Below, piece by piece: positions 15,577-24,240 of a stretch of 64,000 bases of DNA (position 1 is its first letter; every line of letters begins with the position of its first letter). The position numbers and the translations under genes were made by a program. The DNA comes from BOG-1112 sp964611335 (lineage in GTDB: Bacteria > Bdellovibrionota_B > Oligoflexia > Oligoflexales > Bog-1112). Below the pieces are notes generated by a model that did not search any database, was not told where the DNA came from, and was given only the letters and a program-made list of their open reading frames with translations. The stretch is taken from NCBI GenBank assembly GCA_964611335.1, contig CAZSXR010000001.1, positions 744,001 to 808,000 on the forward strand. Direction: 5' to 3'.

Positions 15577-17454
15577 CTATTGGCCCTTTAGGAATTTAAA
15601 CTGTTCAGTAGGATCGCTGGTGCTGCTACACTTGTGCCACACAAATTCATACCGAAAATTTCCGTTGTAAGGAGTGTTTGTCAATTGTAGGCACTGACTG
15701 CTGTCCCAATTTTTCAAAAGATAATTCAAAGAAACAGGATCTTGATAGACTTTAAATGCATATTGTTTGGATATTGATCCTGTAACGCCGTTTTTGTCAC
15801 TTGCGCCTAACATAAACCCATTTCCAGGGAACGTAAAATCGATAAAGTTATATCCGGAAGGACTATAAGCCCAGAACTGAGATGAGGATTTACCTGTCGC
15901 GGGCGTCAACACACCGTCGTTTGAGATTGCTGAGTAGATAGCGCTTCCATCATAATCTTTCGCAATAACAATGTTAAAGAGATCGGAATAAGTAACTCCA
16001 GCGACTGTGTAACTGTGTCGTAGAAGATGAAAGGTATTGTACACAGGAGGATTTTGCGAAGCGGGACAAGAACCGTCATAGTAACTGTAGGGGATCCAAC
16101 ACTTTGTAAGGTTCGCTACGGACTGAATGACTACATTGGTAAAATGAGTAGGAGATGTTGGTATTACAACGGGAAAGGTTGATGTTGATGTGGACGTTGA
16201 AGTTGAAGTTGAAGTTTGTGTTGCAGTCTTTGTTGCTGTCGCAACTTGTGTTGCAGTCGTCGTTTGTGTTGAAGAGGTCGGAATACTAAAATAGAGAAGG
16301 TTCGCTGTGTCGGTATTGATTACAGGTCCTGTCGATGTTTGTGTTCGGAAGGAATCTAAACGGAGATAAAAATTAGAACTTGCCCGATTCCAGTAACGAA
16401 GAGTGCTTTGAGGGTTGTTATAAGTGGTAGCATTTGCAAGAAGTCCCGAAGCGCTTAGCGTATTGGGAATCGGAATACCTGTACCATTGATATTCGCATT
16501 TGTTAAAGTTACTGCAAGTTCTTGAGGACTTGAAGAGCCTGTGGAAACGGGGAGATAAAATGTTGAGCAGTTAGAACCACCGCTGACTCTCAGAAACATA
16601 TAATGTATGTTCACCGGTGATAGAGAAGGTGAACTGTAAAAATTATCTAGATAAATTATTAAGTTTGAAGGCAAAGGAGACAGCGAAGTTACAGCTATAT
16701 GCGCAGCTACAGTTTGAGATGTGCCACGAGATTCAACTGAATAATACATTTGGGTGTTGTCTTTAATAGTCCCCGGCACAGAAGCTAAAGCACTTTCAAT
16801 ATTAGCTGTTGCTAAAGAAATAGAATTCGCGCTTCCTGAAGATGAAGTTTTTCCTGCGTATATACGAACCTGACATCCTTGACGATCCGTCATCTTATAA
16901 ACTTTACCTAGATTTGTCGCTCCCAATTGTCCACCTGCATCCATTGCAAAATAGTAAAAAGTCTCAGCAGACTTGTGAGCGGGAGGAAGAGGGTAAGGAG
17001 GAAGGATGGGGGGGGTGGTTAATGCAGGAATATAAAAGGGATTAACGGAATAATCAAAGGTATTTGTTTTCACGTTGTTGAGCATAAGGGTAGCAGAACC
17101 AACAACGGAAGATGTCGAGGACGAATTATAAATTGTTGATAGTGGAGAAGTCACAATGACAGGATTCGATAAATTCGCAGGTATGGATGTGGAGCCTGTC
17201 GTTACAATGGTCGATGTGCTTGTCGAGGTGTTCGCTGGTGTCGTCACGGTTCCAATGTATAAGGGAAGTGCGGTGGAAGTGTAGCTTAGTGAGCCTACTA
17301 AATTCAAAGATAAATTCTCGGAATTTTGTTCGTTTGTCAAATTATCACTTATACTCGCAGGACCTCGCTTTTTGCTGTCTCTAGCATCGTCTGGGGCACA
17401 GGCATAGAAGAAATTAAGGGATAAAATTACAAGATAAAAACCTAAATTTTTCAT
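15577..17454 (-). CDS. Large lipoprotein with Ser/Thr repeat linker
   Basis: A 625-residue lipoprotein; the lipobox Cys19 follows FFYA. After a Ser/Asn-rich start, the N-terminal half (to about residue 390) is beta-rich and Thr/Ser-rich and has no recognised domain. A TATQ/TSTS alternating linker (about 395-425) separates it from a C-terminal domain (about 435-625) with paired cysteines (CWIPYSYYDGSC) and a final segment (SSQCLQLTN, FVWHKCSS, TEQFKFL) that recalls one lobe of a ricin-type lectin. The lectin idea is inference and weak. A surface or outer-membrane-anchored binding protein is the most that can be said. The linker is encoded by short tandem repeats that could vary in length. Confidence 0.7.
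   Translation of the reverse strand: MKNLGFYLVILSLNFFYACAPDDARDSKKRGPASISDNLTNEQNSENLSLNLVGSLSYTSTALPLYIGTVTTPANTSTSTSTIVTTGSTSIPANLSNPVIVTSPLSTIYNSSSTSSVVGSATLMLNNVKTNTFDYSVNPFYIPALTTPPILPPYPLPPAHKSAETFYYFAMDAGGQLGATNLGKVYKMTDRQGCQVRIYAGKTSSSGSANSISLATANIESALASVPGTIKDNTQMYYSVESRGTSQTVAAHIAVTSLSPLPSNLIIYLDNFYSSPSLSPVNIHYMFLRVSGGSNCSTFYLPVSTGSSSPQELAVTLTNANINGTGIPIPNTLSASGLLANATTYNNPQSTLRYWNRASSNFYLRLDSFRTQTSTGPVINTDTANLLYFSIPTSSTQTTTATQVATATKTATQTSTSTSTSTSTSTFPVVIPTSPTHFTNVVIQSVANLTKCWIPYSYYDGSCPASQNPPVYNTFHLLRHSYTVAGVTYSDLFNIVIAKDYDGSAIYSAISNDGVLTPATGKSSSQFWAYSPSGYNFIDFTFPGNGFMLGASDKNGVTGSISKQYAFKVYQDPVSLNYLLKNWDSSQCLQLTNTPYNGNFRYEFVWHKCSSTSDPTEQFKFLKGQ
16178..16220. repeat. Hexanucleotide-like repeat encoding a Thr-Ser linker
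   Basis: Imperfect tandem repeats of the hexamer GTTGAA/GTTGAT (plus strand) encode alternating Thr-Ser in the minus-strand lipoprotein. Because the unit is six bases, length changes by slippage would keep the frame and only change linker length. Confidence 0.6.
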
Positions 17455-17608
17455 AAAAACTCTCTAATAAAAAATATTACTTTTTTATATCGGAGCTTTA
17501 TGAAAAAAGTTTAGTGAGCAAGGCCCCTAGCACCTTGTCCCTTCGTTACGAGTATGGAAGAACCCGCTAGAATTCCACCGATGGTTCCGAAAGAAAGACT
17601 CCTAAGTG

Positions 17609-19738
17609 CTATTTGGGCATTAAGACGACCATTTTTAGAGCACCTGTGAGTTCTATATTTTTCTGTCGAGTGTAAGGTGTGGCTGCCAGTAGTGTTCCTA
17701 CATTGTAGGTATTGTCACTGAAATCCAAACCGTCGTAGTACAGAGTTGTGGAATCACTGGTTGCATTCAGGTGATAGGTTTCGAAGTTGTCGATCATCGT
17801 TGTTGCTTTTGTACCATCCCATGTACGTAGAGCATAGTGTCCTGAAGTTGAGTTGAAGGAAGAGTAGTACACAACATCATTGATGACCCACAGATTGATC
17901 GCTTGCTCATCTGTACCTGAAAGAAGAGACAAAGTTTGTGTTGTAGAATTCACAGAACCCAAACCTTGGTATTCCGAAGTCCACTGATCTCCGTTACTGG
18001 TAGATGCTGGTGGTTCACAATTCATATTGTTCATACGGAATTTCATGACGTTAGTATTGGTGCTAGTAGCGTTCTGGAAGGATTTAGTGTTGTCGGAACT
18101 CCACCAGTTTGCTTGTGTGATCGCACCGGATGTTGTGCAGATGGAAGAACTGGTTCCGTTGTAAGGAGCACCATTACGAACCCATGTTCCGCTCGCAGTG
18201 AAGCATGTAGCGGAAGTTACAGGTGTTGTGCTTCCTGAAAACGACTGACAGAAACCGTTATCGACCCATGTTCCCCCTGCGTTTGTACAGTCTGAAGATG
18301 TTGTGCGAGAGGTGTCTGGATCACCCTCAGAGTTTTTGCAGTGTGGTCCACGTATTTCAACACTACAAGTCATGGTTCCTGCATTTTTCTTACGAACATT
18401 TCCGATAATGTAAACTTGACCTTTGGAGTCTTGTTGTATTGCGGAGATCTGGCTTCCACCTCCTGCGAAAATTTGTCCTGAACTTTGACAACGGCTTGCG
18501 AATTCGGTTTTGTAGGAATCGCTTGCATCTCCACCGTTTTGAAATCCTGTTCCGTATGTTGATTTGTCCTGTTTGCGATTCATTTGAATCCACGTCCAGA
18601 TATTGTCTCCACATGTTATGACGGAACTTGTTCTTGCAGCTGTAGTGCTTCCTCCCGCAGGATCGAATTTGAAAAGACAAGCACTGTTCCACGAAGCTGT
18701 AGAAGCTGTTGTAGGATCTGGCCCGAAGAAGATCGCTTGATCTCCTGTTGTTGTTGAGCTTGTTTCGTAGATGAAGTTGAACCAGTTGCGTGCAATTTCT
18801 ATAAGTCCTGAACTGGAAAGATAACGGAAAAACCCACCTGCTTTCCCATTATTCTTACCGTTACAAGAATCGGTACCTGTATAGAATATAGCTCCTGATT
18901 TCATAACCAAGAAATCTTGTACGCAGATATTTGAGTTGATCATCTCTGAGAGATTTCCGTTTGTACGATCCCATTTGTAAATCACAACTTTCGGTGAGTT
19001 TGGAATACCACCTGGATAGTAAGCATTCCCGCTAGAATCAAATTGGAACACACTCAGTCGTGTTGCGTTCCAACTGTCGATGAAGTGGTTGAAGTCCAGA
19101 CATTCCAAGTTGTCGGTTGTCGGAGCTGTTGTTTTCAAAGTTGCAAGGTCACCACCTTTGACACGGAACAACTGACAGTAGGTTCCATCTAAACGTTGGT
19201 CTCCTTGAGTGGGTGCTGCGTTTGCATCAGGTGTCTTAAAACGGAATGCATTCTCAAAATGAAGAAAGATTTCGTTGTAAGGAGCAGGAGACACCGCAAT
19301 GGTTAGAACTTTAGGAAGGGTCGGTGGCACCTGATTTTGTGTGGAAGATGTTGTTGTGGTGAGAGCGTTTGTTACGGTTCCGTTTGCATCTGCTTTTTGA
19401 AGACTGTTTGTACCGTCGGATGTGGAAGTGTCTGTGCTTGTTCCTGTTGATGTTCCTGTGTCTGTTGATGTGCTTTGCAGATTCAAGTCTGCTAGTTGCA
19501 AAAGAGGAGCTTTTAACTTTCTTGCAATTTTATTGTGAGTCTCTACGAGAGCAACACCGTTTTTCTGGCTTGGATCTACAACGAAAAGGCTCGTAGCCCC
19601 TTTGAAGTTTGCAGTGGGTTTTAGCGCCTCGTTGTTGTTATAAGATCCCGAACTTGAGTTGTAATTTCCGTTGTTATCTTTTCCACAGGAAAAAATAAAG
19701 AGTAGGAAATTTAAAAGAAGAAACTGTCTTACACGCAT
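17609..19738 (-). CDS. Large lipoprotein, possible beta-propeller
   Basis: A 709-residue lipoprotein with lipobox Cys18 after FIFS, followed by an Asn/Ser/Gly-rich start. A Thr/Ser/Asp linker (about residues 90-115) precedes a beta-rich domain with many short strands of the kind seen in propellers (VFQFDSSGNAYYPGG, VIYKWDRTNGNL, GAIFYTGTDS, LWVINDVVYYSS). Two cysteine modules repeat the pattern C-T/F-x-A-x-GTWV-x-NG (about residues 480-535). No named family is recognised. The ribosome site AAGGAG lies 8 nt before the ATG. It may be the second gene behind a small ORF at 19755-19961. The neighbouring lipoprotein at 15577 is similar in composition but not evidently homologous. Confidence 0.7.
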   Translation of the reverse strand: MRVRQFLLLNFLLFIFSCGKDNNGNYNSSSGSYNNNEALKPTANFKGATSLFVVDPSQKNGVALVETHNKIARKLKAPLLQLADLNLQSTSTDTGTSTGTSTDTSTSDGTNSLQKADANGTVTNALTTTTSSTQNQVPPTLPKVLTIAVSPAPYNEIFLHFENAFRFKTPDANAAPTQGDQRLDGTYCQLFRVKGGDLATLKTTAPTTDNLECLDFNHFIDSWNATRLSVFQFDSSGNAYYPGGIPNSPKVVIYKWDRTNGNLSEMINSNICVQDFLVMKSGAIFYTGTDSCNGKNNGKAGGFFRYLSSSGLIEIARNWFNFIYETSSTTTGDQAIFFGPDPTTASTASWNSACLFKFDPAGGSTTAARTSSVITCGDNIWTWIQMNRKQDKSTYGTGFQNGGDASDSYKTEFASRCQSSGQIFAGGGSQISAIQQDSKGQVYIIGNVRKKNAGTMTCSVEIRGPHCKNSEGDPDTSRTTSSDCTNAGGTWVDNGFCQSFSGSTTPVTSATCFTASGTWVRNGAPYNGTSSSICTTSGAITQANWWSSDNTKSFQNATSTNTNVMKFRMNNMNCEPPASTSNGDQWTSEYQGLGSVNSTTQTLSLLSGTDEQAINLWVINDVVYYSSFNSTSGHYALRTWDGTKATTMIDNFETYHLNATSDSTTLYYDGLDFSDNTYNVGTLLAATPYTRQKNIELTGALKMVVLMPK

Positions 19739-19754
19739 GGATGGTCTCCTTTTA

Positions 19755-19961
19755 TCATGCGAAGAGTTTTAAAAATGACCCAGCAGATAATTTTATAGCA
19801 GGGACAAATTTAGCCTTCCAAGTTCTACTTCTCACTCGCGGGCGTACAACTCTAAAGTCAAAAATTGTCCCTATTGCAAATCTTGTGACAAAACCCATAG
19901 GATTTGCTAAGGGCAGAGACGAATGTGTGAGCGTGAAAAGAACAGCAATTTTTTTTAGCAT
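19755..19961 (-). CDS. Possible small exported protein
   Basis: Within the 314-bp gap 19739-20052 the only candidate is a 68-residue reading frame from ATG 19959-19961 that begins with a plausible signal peptide (MLKKIAVLFTLTHSSLPLA) and continues basic. It ends 16 bp before the lipoprotein at 19738, so it could be its upstream partner. It lacks a convincing ribosome site, has no recognised relatives, and an overlapping plus-strand frame also exists; treat it as doubtful. I see nothing else in the gap. Confidence 0.25.
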   Translation of the reverse strand: MLKKIAVLFTLTHSSLPLANPMGFVTRFAIGTIFDFRVVRPRVRSRTWKAKFVPAIKLSAGSFLKLFA

Positions 19962-20052
19962 AGCTTGGCTCACTGGATAGAATGTAGGGTTCTTATTTTA
20001 TTATAGAGCGAGTCTTTTTTTAGAAATGGGCAAAATTTGCAGTGTTGTTTTC

Positions 20053-21231
20053 TTATAGTTCAAGTTTAGATACAAAATGGGAGATGTCCATCCAAGATAC
20101 GAGGTTTGCTGCTGTTCGAGTTTCTGATTTATCTCCTCCATAAACGAGGTAACTTGGGCTTGAGTTTCCTGAGATTTCATTCCAATTTTTTAAAGAATCA
20201 AAGAACTTTGAAGTCACAGTTTCCCCTGCTTTTATTTCGATAGGGATTAAATTCTGTCCATGTTCAATGAGACAGTCCACTTCAACACGACCATTCATAT
20301 CTCTCCAAAAATAAAGAGGTGGTCGCTTCCCTTGATTATAAAATTGCTTGTTGAGGTCTGAGATGATGAAATTTTCAAACAGATGCCCCCAGATGGGATT
20401 CAAGGGAAGAGAGGAGTCTTTTTCAATTCCAAGAAGTGAACAACAAAGTCCCGTATCATTAAAATAGATTTTTGGAGATTTGGTCAGTCTTTTATTAAAA
20501 TTTTTGAAATGAGGTTGTAGTAAAAAAATGATGTAACTTGCTTCCAGTATAGAGATCCACCTTCGAGCAGTTGTAACACTTATACTGCTTGCATTGGCTA
20601 GATCAGAAATATTGAGAATTTGTCCAACTCTATTAGCGCAAAGTTTTAAAAAACGTTGGAAAGTATTTAAATCCCCAATATTTGTTAATTGTCTCACATC
20701 ACGTTCTACATAGGTTTGAATATAGGAAGGATAGAACGTATTTGGATCTATAGAATCTGAGTAAATTCGTGGATAAGAACCCTTCCATATAAATTCGGAA
20801 ACAGATGCCCCTAATAAAGAGTTCTCTTTTAACTCACTCAAAGAAAGTGCTTGTAGATGTAGTATTGCGATTCTTCCTGCCAAAGATTGTGTTATGGCTT
20901 GATTCATAAGAAAATTTTGTGAGCCCGTTAAAATAAAAAATCCTGGTCTTTTTTTATTATCGATCTCAAGTTGAAGATAAGAAAGTAGGGAAGGAACATT
21001 TTGGAACTCGTCAATAATAAGCCCTGAATTTTTTGTGTAAGTTCTCAGAAATTGTTTCGGGTCTTCACTTGCAAAGTTACGCAACTCCGGATCTTCCAAG
21101 TTGACGTAGTCATAATGGGCAAAAACTTTTTTTGCAAAGGTCGTCTTTCCCGACTGCCTAGGACCTAATATAGCTAGGGCGGGGAGGGATAAATAGGAGC
21201 GAACCATGTTTTCAAAGTCGCGAAGGAACAT
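20053..21231 (-). CDS. AAA_14/DUF4143-family ATPase
   Basis: A 392-residue cytoplasmic protein of the widespread bacterial/archaeal ATPase family with an N-terminal AAA_14 domain and a C-terminal DUF4143 domain. Walker A is GPRQSGKTT (about residues 23-31), Walker B is GLIIDEFQ, and LTGSQN is the sensor segment. The C-terminal part has the winged-helix-like YIQTYVERDV segment and a nuclease-like motif (VEVDCLIE followed by IPIEIKAG). The family is linked to defence or mobile DNA in many genomes but its function is not settled. The start at ATG 21229-21231 is preferred because GAGG lies just upstream; an ATG four codons earlier lacks one. It is a single gene between two exported-protein genes. 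Confidence 0.88.
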   Translation of the reverse strand: MFLRDFENMVRSYLSLPALAILGPRQSGKTTFAKKVFAHYDYVNLEDPELRNFASEDPKQFLRTYTKNSGLIIDEFQNVPSLLSYLQLEIDNKKRPGFFILTGSQNFLMNQAITQSLAGRIAILHLQALSLSELKENSLLGASVSEFIWKGSYPRIYSDSIDPNTFYPSYIQTYVERDVRQLTNIGDLNTFQRFLKLCANRVGQILNISDLANASSISVTTARRWISILEASYIIFLLQPHFKNFNKRLTKSPKIYFNDTGLCCSLLGIEKDSSLPLNPIWGHLFENFIISDLNKQFYNQGKRPPLYFWRDMNGRVEVDCLIEHGQNLIPIEIKAGETVTSKFFDSLKNWNEISGNSSPSYLVYGGDKSETRTAANLVSWMDISHFVSKLEL

Positions 21232-21350
21232 ACTGGACCTCATTAAATATAGGATTTCAATAGATTAGCTTTTTTTGTGCGTTTTGTATATTGAAAAGTC
21301 AATATGCACAGGCTATTTCAGCCAGAATGGCTGAGCTTCTGAGAGGTGTA

Positions 21351-23111
21351 TTAGAGGGTTGTTCCTTCACAAGCTGCTATTTGCGCCCAGATCTTAGCAA
21401 GGTCTGCGTTGATGTTTGTGATCTGTTTGCGAATGTCGCTTAGTTTTTGGTTCAGAATGCCTTCAGGTGTATCTGCAAGATGCATCGTGTCTACCACCAG
21501 TGGAACTATTGATGACATCATGGTAGCTAATCCGACTATCACAAATGCTCCTCCGCCTATCCCGTATCTCATTGCAGATTTTCCTTTGGTCTTGGCTTTT
21601 TCTTGTGCTGATTGATGAACTTCATCAAAGGTTTTTTTTGCGTCTTGTGGGTTAGGATTTGCAGCAGCGAGTCTTTTGTAGGTTGCTTCCATTTGTTTTG
21701 AGAATTTTTCAGCGTAGTCTGGGCTTTTAATCATACGTGCAAAGTTATCAATTCGTTTCTCAAGTGCCGCTATTTCGATCTTTTTAAGCTCTGCCGGTTC
21801 GATCGACACTTTACCATTTTGTTGCGGTTTGCCCCCTATTTTTTGAATTTCTTTCCAATCGACTCCATTTTTTTTGGCCATCGGTTCATCAACCTCTATC
21901 TTTGAACCATCTGTTGGATTTCCCCAATTTTCATGAAAGTTGTCATTCACAATTTTCTCCACATCAATGTATTTTTTTATGTCTGTTGCAAGTTCAGCCA
22001 TTCTTTGTTTTCTAGACAGTTGCTCTACACCAGTTTCCCATTCTGCTGAGAAATAATAGTTAAAAAGCTTGTGTGGTTTTATTTTCTTAGAATTATCATT
22101 CCACTCTAAATCCAATTTTTTCATAAAATCCATAGTCTCAGCCAATTTCTTATACTTACGTGCGGAAGTATCCTTTACTGCATAAGCAATGAACCCTGCC
22201 ATTCCGACAGCCGTAACACCCATCCCTACAAAATATAGGATCCCAGCTGTAGAACTAAAAAACGCATATCCTCCTCCACCCGCTCCTGCTAATGCAGGGT
22301 CTACACCTGCAGCTAAACCTAGGCCGTTGGATCTTTCTGTTGCTGTGCCCGTTGGAGTTTGACTTTGAGAAGCAAGCTGTGCTTGCAGAGCTTGGAGACC
22401 ACCACTGTTTATAAAATGCTGACATTCATCCACATTTAAATTGGCGTTTTGATCTATAATTTGTTGGAGCTGTGGATCCATGGTCTGTCCCTGTTTTGCC
22501 TGCTTATAAGCGATAAAAGCATTGCGTATAGCAAAACACTGATCTGTAAACTTGGTTTGGTTTACATAATTTCCCCAAACCAACGAAGACGCCACACTGT
22601 TTGTTGAAATAGGAGGAGTTGAGAGTGTTGTCCATTGAGCAGAACATGTTTGATTAGGATTTTCTGCAATATAGGGTCTCACACAGGATTGCAATTGAAC
22701 AATAGGATTCTTTATATTTTTATCACTGTAGAGGTTTGGAACTTCCACATCGACATCTGAAAAACCAGAATTTGAAGATGCAGGAAGACATTGTGTAGGA
22801 TCGTTGGGATCACACATACGGATCTGGAAATATTGAGTGTTAGGATCATAAGAATTTACATGGATCTTATAAGTCGAAGACCAGCACACATTACCCAAAC
22901 TTACAGTGGCTTGGGGTGTGCCTAATGCGGATCCATCCACCAAACTTAATTGCGAGTCGGTTATAGTATCTTGTGCAGTGCTTGGTTCCACGCTTGGTTC
23001 AACGCTTTGTGCGTTTGAAGCACTCTTCTTTGAATATTCATGCCCAGTTTTCTTACACTCCGTTATAGATAAAAATGCAAGAAGGGCAGAAAAGACCTTC
23101 ACTTTTGACAT
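21351..23111 (-). CDS. Lipoprotein-like protein with two internal membrane segments
   Basis: Not recognised. The 586-residue product opens with a hydrophobic leader and a Cys19 (LSITEC) that could be a lipobox. The exported N-terminal part (about 20-280) is Ser/Thr-rich with paired cysteines in a motif YFQIRMCDPNDPTQC. Two glycine-rich hydrophobic segments (about 288-311 and 528-552) flank a charged, helical stretch of more than 200 residues. GGAGG lies 8 nt before the ATG. The plan (lipobox, Cys-rich exported domain, helix, charged loop, helix, short tail) is repeated by the gene at 38223. A palindrome TCAGCC/GGCTGA lies just beyond the stop, without a U-run. Confidence 0.7.
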   Translation of the reverse strand: MSKVKVFSALLAFLSITECKKTGHEYSKKSASNAQSVEPSVEPSTAQDTITDSQLSLVDGSALGTPQATVSLGNVCWSSTYKIHVNSYDPNTQYFQIRMCDPNDPTQCLPASSNSGFSDVDVEVPNLYSDKNIKNPIVQLQSCVRPYIAENPNQTCSAQWTTLSTPPISTNSVASSLVWGNYVNQTKFTDQCFAIRNAFIAYKQAKQGQTMDPQLQQIIDQNANLNVDECQHFINSGGLQALQAQLASQSQTPTGTATERSNGLGLAAGVDPALAGAGGGGYAFFSSTAGILYFVGMGVTAVGMAGFIAYAVKDTSARKYKKLAETMDFMKKLDLEWNDNSKKIKPHKLFNYYFSAEWETGVEQLSRKQRMAELATDIKKYIDVEKIVNDNFHENWGNPTDGSKIEVDEPMAKKNGVDWKEIQKIGGKPQQNGKVSIEPAELKKIEIAALEKRIDNFARMIKSPDYAEKFSKQMEATYKRLAAANPNPQDAKKTFDEVHQSAQEKAKTKGKSAMRYGIGGGAFVIVGLATMMSSIVPLVVDTMHLADTPEGILNQKLSDIRKQITNINADLAKIWAQIAACEGTTL

Positions 23112-23186
23112 GGTTTTCCCTCCGATGGTTTACTCAATTATCGGAAGACGATGCAGAAACTTAAATTTCGTAGAAAGAAGGATATT

Positions 23187-23816
23187 TTAGTTTTTAAGGT
23201 TCCATAGAGATTCTTTTTCTTCAAGAAAAAGAATCTTATGGGCCATATCTTCTACCTTTGAGTTGATTCTTTTGATTTCTTCTAAAAGCTCAAGTGCCTC
23301 TTGACTTATTCCGGACATTACGCCGAGAGGAAGTTGAGGAGCTTGGTAGAGTTTCAATTTTTCAGAGACTGTAATTTTTTCTTTCAGAATATGGGGGGAT
23401 CTTTGCCGGAAAGCGCTCAAGGTCATTTTAATTAAGGCTATTTGAAGATTTTTTGTAGGATTAAAAAAAACTGCATCGTCAAACTCACGGTAAAAGACCT
23501 GTGACATTTTAAACGATTGTGAATTGAGGTATTGAATTCTCGTTTCAATTTCCCCGAAGTGAGATGTGAAATTTGCGAAGCTGAGGCTTTCTGCAATGCT
23601 ATGAAAAATCCTTATATATTCTTCCAGTTGTTTCAAAATAGGATCACGGGCTTTGTTGAATTCATTGATGAAATCTTGGGGATTCATCAAATACAAATCC
23701 TCTCTTTGCATAAATGCATTCATAGGCATCCATAATATCGTTTCGGGGTCACTTGCAGCATGAAGAAAATTTGAGAGGGGGAAAGTTAAGAAAAGAATGA
23801 GAAGAATTTTAGCCAT
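23187..23816 (-). CDS. Exported helical hypothetical protein
   Basis: A 209-residue product with a signal peptide (residues 1-20, cleavage after FLHAA). The mature part is mostly alpha-helical with Lys/Glu/Phe-rich segments (LKQLEEYIRIFHSIAESLSF, KMSQVFYREFDDAVFF) and a C-terminal coiled coil (ALELLEEIKRINSKVEDMAHK). No cysteines and no recognised family. AAGGG precedes the ATG. It lies 75 bp upstream of the two-membrane-segment lipoprotein gene on the same strand, so co-transcription is likely. Confidence 0.65.
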   Translation of the reverse strand: MAKILLILFLTFPLSNFLHAASDPETILWMPMNAFMQREDLYLMNPQDFINEFNKARDPILKQLEEYIRIFHSIAESLSFANFTSHFGEIETRIQYLNSQSFKMSQVFYREFDDAVFFNPTKNLQIALIKMTLSAFRQRSPHILKEKITVSEKLKLYQAPQLPLGVMSGISQEALELLEEIKRINSKVEDMAHKILFLEEKESLWNLKN

Positions 23817-24137
23817 AGTATCCCTTTCTTCTTAGAAGAGTTTCACACTACCTAGATGGGAAAATGCGTGCAAGCAAATAAGTACAAAGACATAGGAGAC
23901 GGTGTCCTATATTCTTAGCGCGGTATCCGATATATGTTCATTGTTTCTCAAAGAGGTTTGACATTCTTTGAAGAAGGTTGAGATTACAAAATCTATAAAG
24001 AGCTATCGTGGAAGGAACAGCTTTGTTTCGGTCTAAGAATTTGCGATGATTGTTTAATGACAAATCATGTTTATTGAGTTGCAGTCCAAGATGATAGGAT
24101 TTGTCTATCGTTTATGATTTCCTTGTCTTTCCCTCGA

Positions 24138-24152
24138 AGTGCATAGTGCACT
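24138..24152. promoter_or_regulatory. Perfect 6+6 inverted repeat, possible operator
   Basis: AGTGCA and TGCACT flank a TAG spacer. Its centre lies about 40 bp upstream of the -10 element at 24184, a position typical for a regulator site. No regulator gene is identified. Confidence 0.4.
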
Positions 24153-24180
24153 GTCTTCATGATATGGATCAATAGAATCT

Positions 24181-24189
24181 TGCTATGAT
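24181..24189 (+). promoter_or_regulatory. Extended -10 promoter element
   Basis: TGCTATGAT fits the extended -10 form (TG-n-TATGAT). No good -35 box is present at standard spacing, which is common for extended -10 promoters. It would start transcription near 24196 for the Big_5-like lipoprotein operon. Confidence 0.45.
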
Positions 24190-24240
24190 ACACTTCTAAA
24201 TAAAGGTTATGTAGAAGTACAAGGCTAAAGGAAGACGAAA

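Larger units (their letters stand above)
23817..24240. other. Gene-free 424-bp gap with divergent control signals
   Basis: No coding frame of note. The gap separates divergent genes, so promoters for both must lie here. The right half holds an inverted repeat (24138-24152) and an extended -10 element (24181-24189) oriented toward the gene at 24241. The left half (23817-24110) is AT-rich and I see no further structure. Confidence 0.6.
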
